DNA of 64,000 bases from Thermodesulfobacteriaceae bacterium (GTDB lineage Bacteria; Desulfobacterota; Thermodesulfobacteria; Thermodesulfobacteriales; Thermodesulfatatoraceae). The stretch covers positions 62,001-126,000 of the forward strand of contig WGCA01000016.1 of the NCBI GenBank assembly GCA_015494065.1, given 5' to 3'. Below the pieces are notes generated by a model. The model made no database searches. It had not been told where the DNA came from and saw nothing but the letters and a program-made list of their open reading frames with translations. Positions 62,967 through 64,000 of this stretch are shown piece after piece; the stretch's first letter is position 1; each line of letters opens with the position of its first letter. Both the position numbers and the translations under genes were made by a program.

Positions 62967-64000
62967 TATCTTGCTCCTTCACCAAAGATTACAATCTTGA
63001 TGGTTTTAAAAATAATATACAAATCAAACATAACTGACATATATTTGATATAGTAAAGGTCATATTTGAGTTTTTCTAATGCGTCTTTCTCAGAAGCACC
63101 ATAAGGATAGCAAATTTGGGCCCATCCGGTGATACCGGGATGAACAGTATGGCGTTGATCATAAAAAGGAATTTTTTTTCGCAGCATCTCTACAAAAAAA
63201 GGCTGTTCTGGACGGGGGCCCACAAAAGACATATCCCCTTTCAAAACATTCCACATCTGAGGAATCTCATCTAAACGAAGCTTGCGGATAATACGGCCAA
63301 CTCTAGTAATCCTAGGGTCGTTTTTACTGGCCCACTTAGGTGAATTAGAGTCAATATCAGCACGCATAGACCGAAATTTATATAGTTTAAAAATTTTACC
63401 ATCTTTTCCCACACGTTCTTGGACAAAAAAAACAGGTCCTGGCGAATCTAACTTTATAAGGACAGCTATCAAAATGGAAATAGGTAAGGTAACTATTAAA
63501 CCAAACAAAGATAGAACTATACCAAGTACTCTCTTTAAAAACAGCACTTTCCCTGACTTACAAAAACCTCCGTGAAAAATAAGCCAACTGGGTCTGATTT
63601 TTTCAACTATAATTTTACCGGTAAGATGCTCATAAAAAGTCTCACCTTCGGTCACATCAATACCTCTCATTCTACAGAGCAAAAGCTCATCTACCGGAAG
63701 ATTACCTCGCCTATCATCAAGGCACACTACAATTTTACTGACTCCAAAATTACGACAAACAGAATATAATTCATTAAAACCATATTTAACAACAGGAGTA
63801 GGTGATATTAAATTCTCCAGTTCGTCGGCCTTAATCCGCATATTATAAGGCACAAAAATTAAAGGCACTGAAAATCCACAATCCAGCTGATTATAAATTT
63901 CAGCCAAAATTTCTTTGGCTGGTCCAGAAAAGCCTAGTAAAGCCACTTTTTCGTTTAAATATCCATTTTTTAGAAAAAAGAAATAAAATAAACGCCAAGT
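62966..64000 (-). CDS. Polyprenyl-phosphate sugar-1-phosphate transferase (WbaP/WcaJ type), partial at its N-terminus
   Basis: At least 344 residues in the window; the frame stays open to base 64000 (upstream residues include KNGYLNEK before a GTG at 63946), so the start lies outside. A Rossmann-like domain (ALLGFSGPAKEILAEIY onward) is followed by one membrane helix (LKRVLGIVLSLFGLIVTL) and the catalytic core: KLYKFRSMR, DPRITRVGRIIRKLRLDEIPQ, GDMSFVGPRPE and GITGWAQ. It transfers a sugar-1-phosphate to undecaprenyl phosphate, the first step of capsule, exopolysaccharide or O-antigen assembly. It is visibly more A+T-rich than the rest of the window. Confidence 0.9.
   Translation of the reverse strand, partial: TWRLFYFFFLKNGYLNEKVALLGFSGPAKEILAEIYNQLDCGFSVPLIFVPYNMRIKADELENLISPTPVVKYGFNELYSVCRNFGVSKIVVCLDDRRGNLPVDELLLCRMRGIDVTEGETFYEHLTGKIIVEKIRPSWLIFHGGFCKSGKVLFLKRVLGIVLSLFGLIVTLPISILIAVLIKLDSPGPVFFVQERVGKDGKIFKLYKFRSMRADIDSNSPKWASKNDPRITRVGRIIRKLRLDEIPQMWNVLKGDMSFVGPRPEQPFFVEMLRKKIPFYDQRHTVHPGITGWAQICYPYGASEKDALEKLKYDLYYIKYMSVMFDLYIIFKTIKIVIFGEGAR

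Noticed and set aside
62960..62990. A glmS ribozyme or riboswitch upstream of glmS
   Set aside because: The sugar transferase stop overlaps the glmS start, leaving no leader; the upstream sequence is coding.

Overview
The window is a gene-dense bacterial chromosome segment with no rRNA, tRNA, CRISPR array or insertion sequence that I could see. By eye it has about half G+C. The gene set suggests a thermophilic member of the Thermodesulfobacteriota (Desulfobacterota lineage). This is an inference from the mix of two ATP synthase b-type subunits, futalosine-pathway menaquinone genes, an EndoQ-type PHP nuclease, a DUF505-like protein, a ThyX-type thymidylate synthase and a possible small selenoprotein. 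I cannot resolve the genus.

Layout. 1-4471 (minus): a five-gene run of a periplasmic protein of unknown function, ftsK, lolA, nadA and the start of a GH57 glycoside hydrolase. 4565-11663 (plus): a FapA/DUF342 protein, a fibronectin-like lipoprotein, the lysine/diaminopimelate set lysA-dapF-dapA-dapB and an unknown 165-residue protein closed by a terminator. 11692-17771 (minus): thiC, birA, pyrR, hemW, a hydantoinase-B-like gene and an HD phosphohydrolase. 17858-21258 (plus): polA and a PilZ protein. 21255-23806 (minus): glgA and a KdsD-type isomerase. 23908-24588 (plus): a Fur-FeoA fusion. 24585-28849 (minus): glmU, zapB-like, zapA, a convincing 6S RNA, a structured leader, rny and ymdB.

28919-34938 (minus) is an F1Fo ATP synthase operon (b', b, delta, alpha, gamma, beta, epsilon; a and c are elsewhere) with a good sigma70 promoter in front and a strong terminator behind. 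35081-40342 (minus) is the cell elongation operon mreB-mreC-mreD-mrdA-rodA. 40446-42831 (plus) holds a MEMO1-family gene, gltX and a tiny membrane protein gene whose reading frame runs through an in-frame TGA to a second stop; I read this as a candidate selenoprotein. 42828-43629 (minus): an Sm-like small protein and a GNAT acetyltransferase. 43659-45019 (plus): a UPF0173 metallohydrolase and mobB. 44987-51353 (minus): thyX, dut, a DUF505-like protein, endoQ and a hybrid histidine kinase, arranged as a histidine kinase/endoQ block and a DUF505/dut/thyX block. 51453-59591 (plus): mqnC, an aminofutalosine-deaminase-like amidohydrolase, a phospholipase-C-like protein, a PfkB kinase, tldD, purF and a UbiD-family decarboxylase. 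59588-64000 (minus): a SLOG-like protein, a sugar-nucleotide epimerase, glmS and a polyprenyl-phosphate sugar transferase that runs off the window and looks like the edge of a surface polysaccharide locus.

Linked functions recur. Cell wall precursor supply (lysA/dap, glmU, glmS) sits with wall synthesis and division (mre/mrd/rod, ftsK, zapA/zapB). dut and thyX overlap and would turn dUTP into dTMP. mqnC, the deaminase and ubiD fit menaquinone synthesis. Genes are packed with many 1-4 base overlaps, including convergent pairs that share their stop codons.
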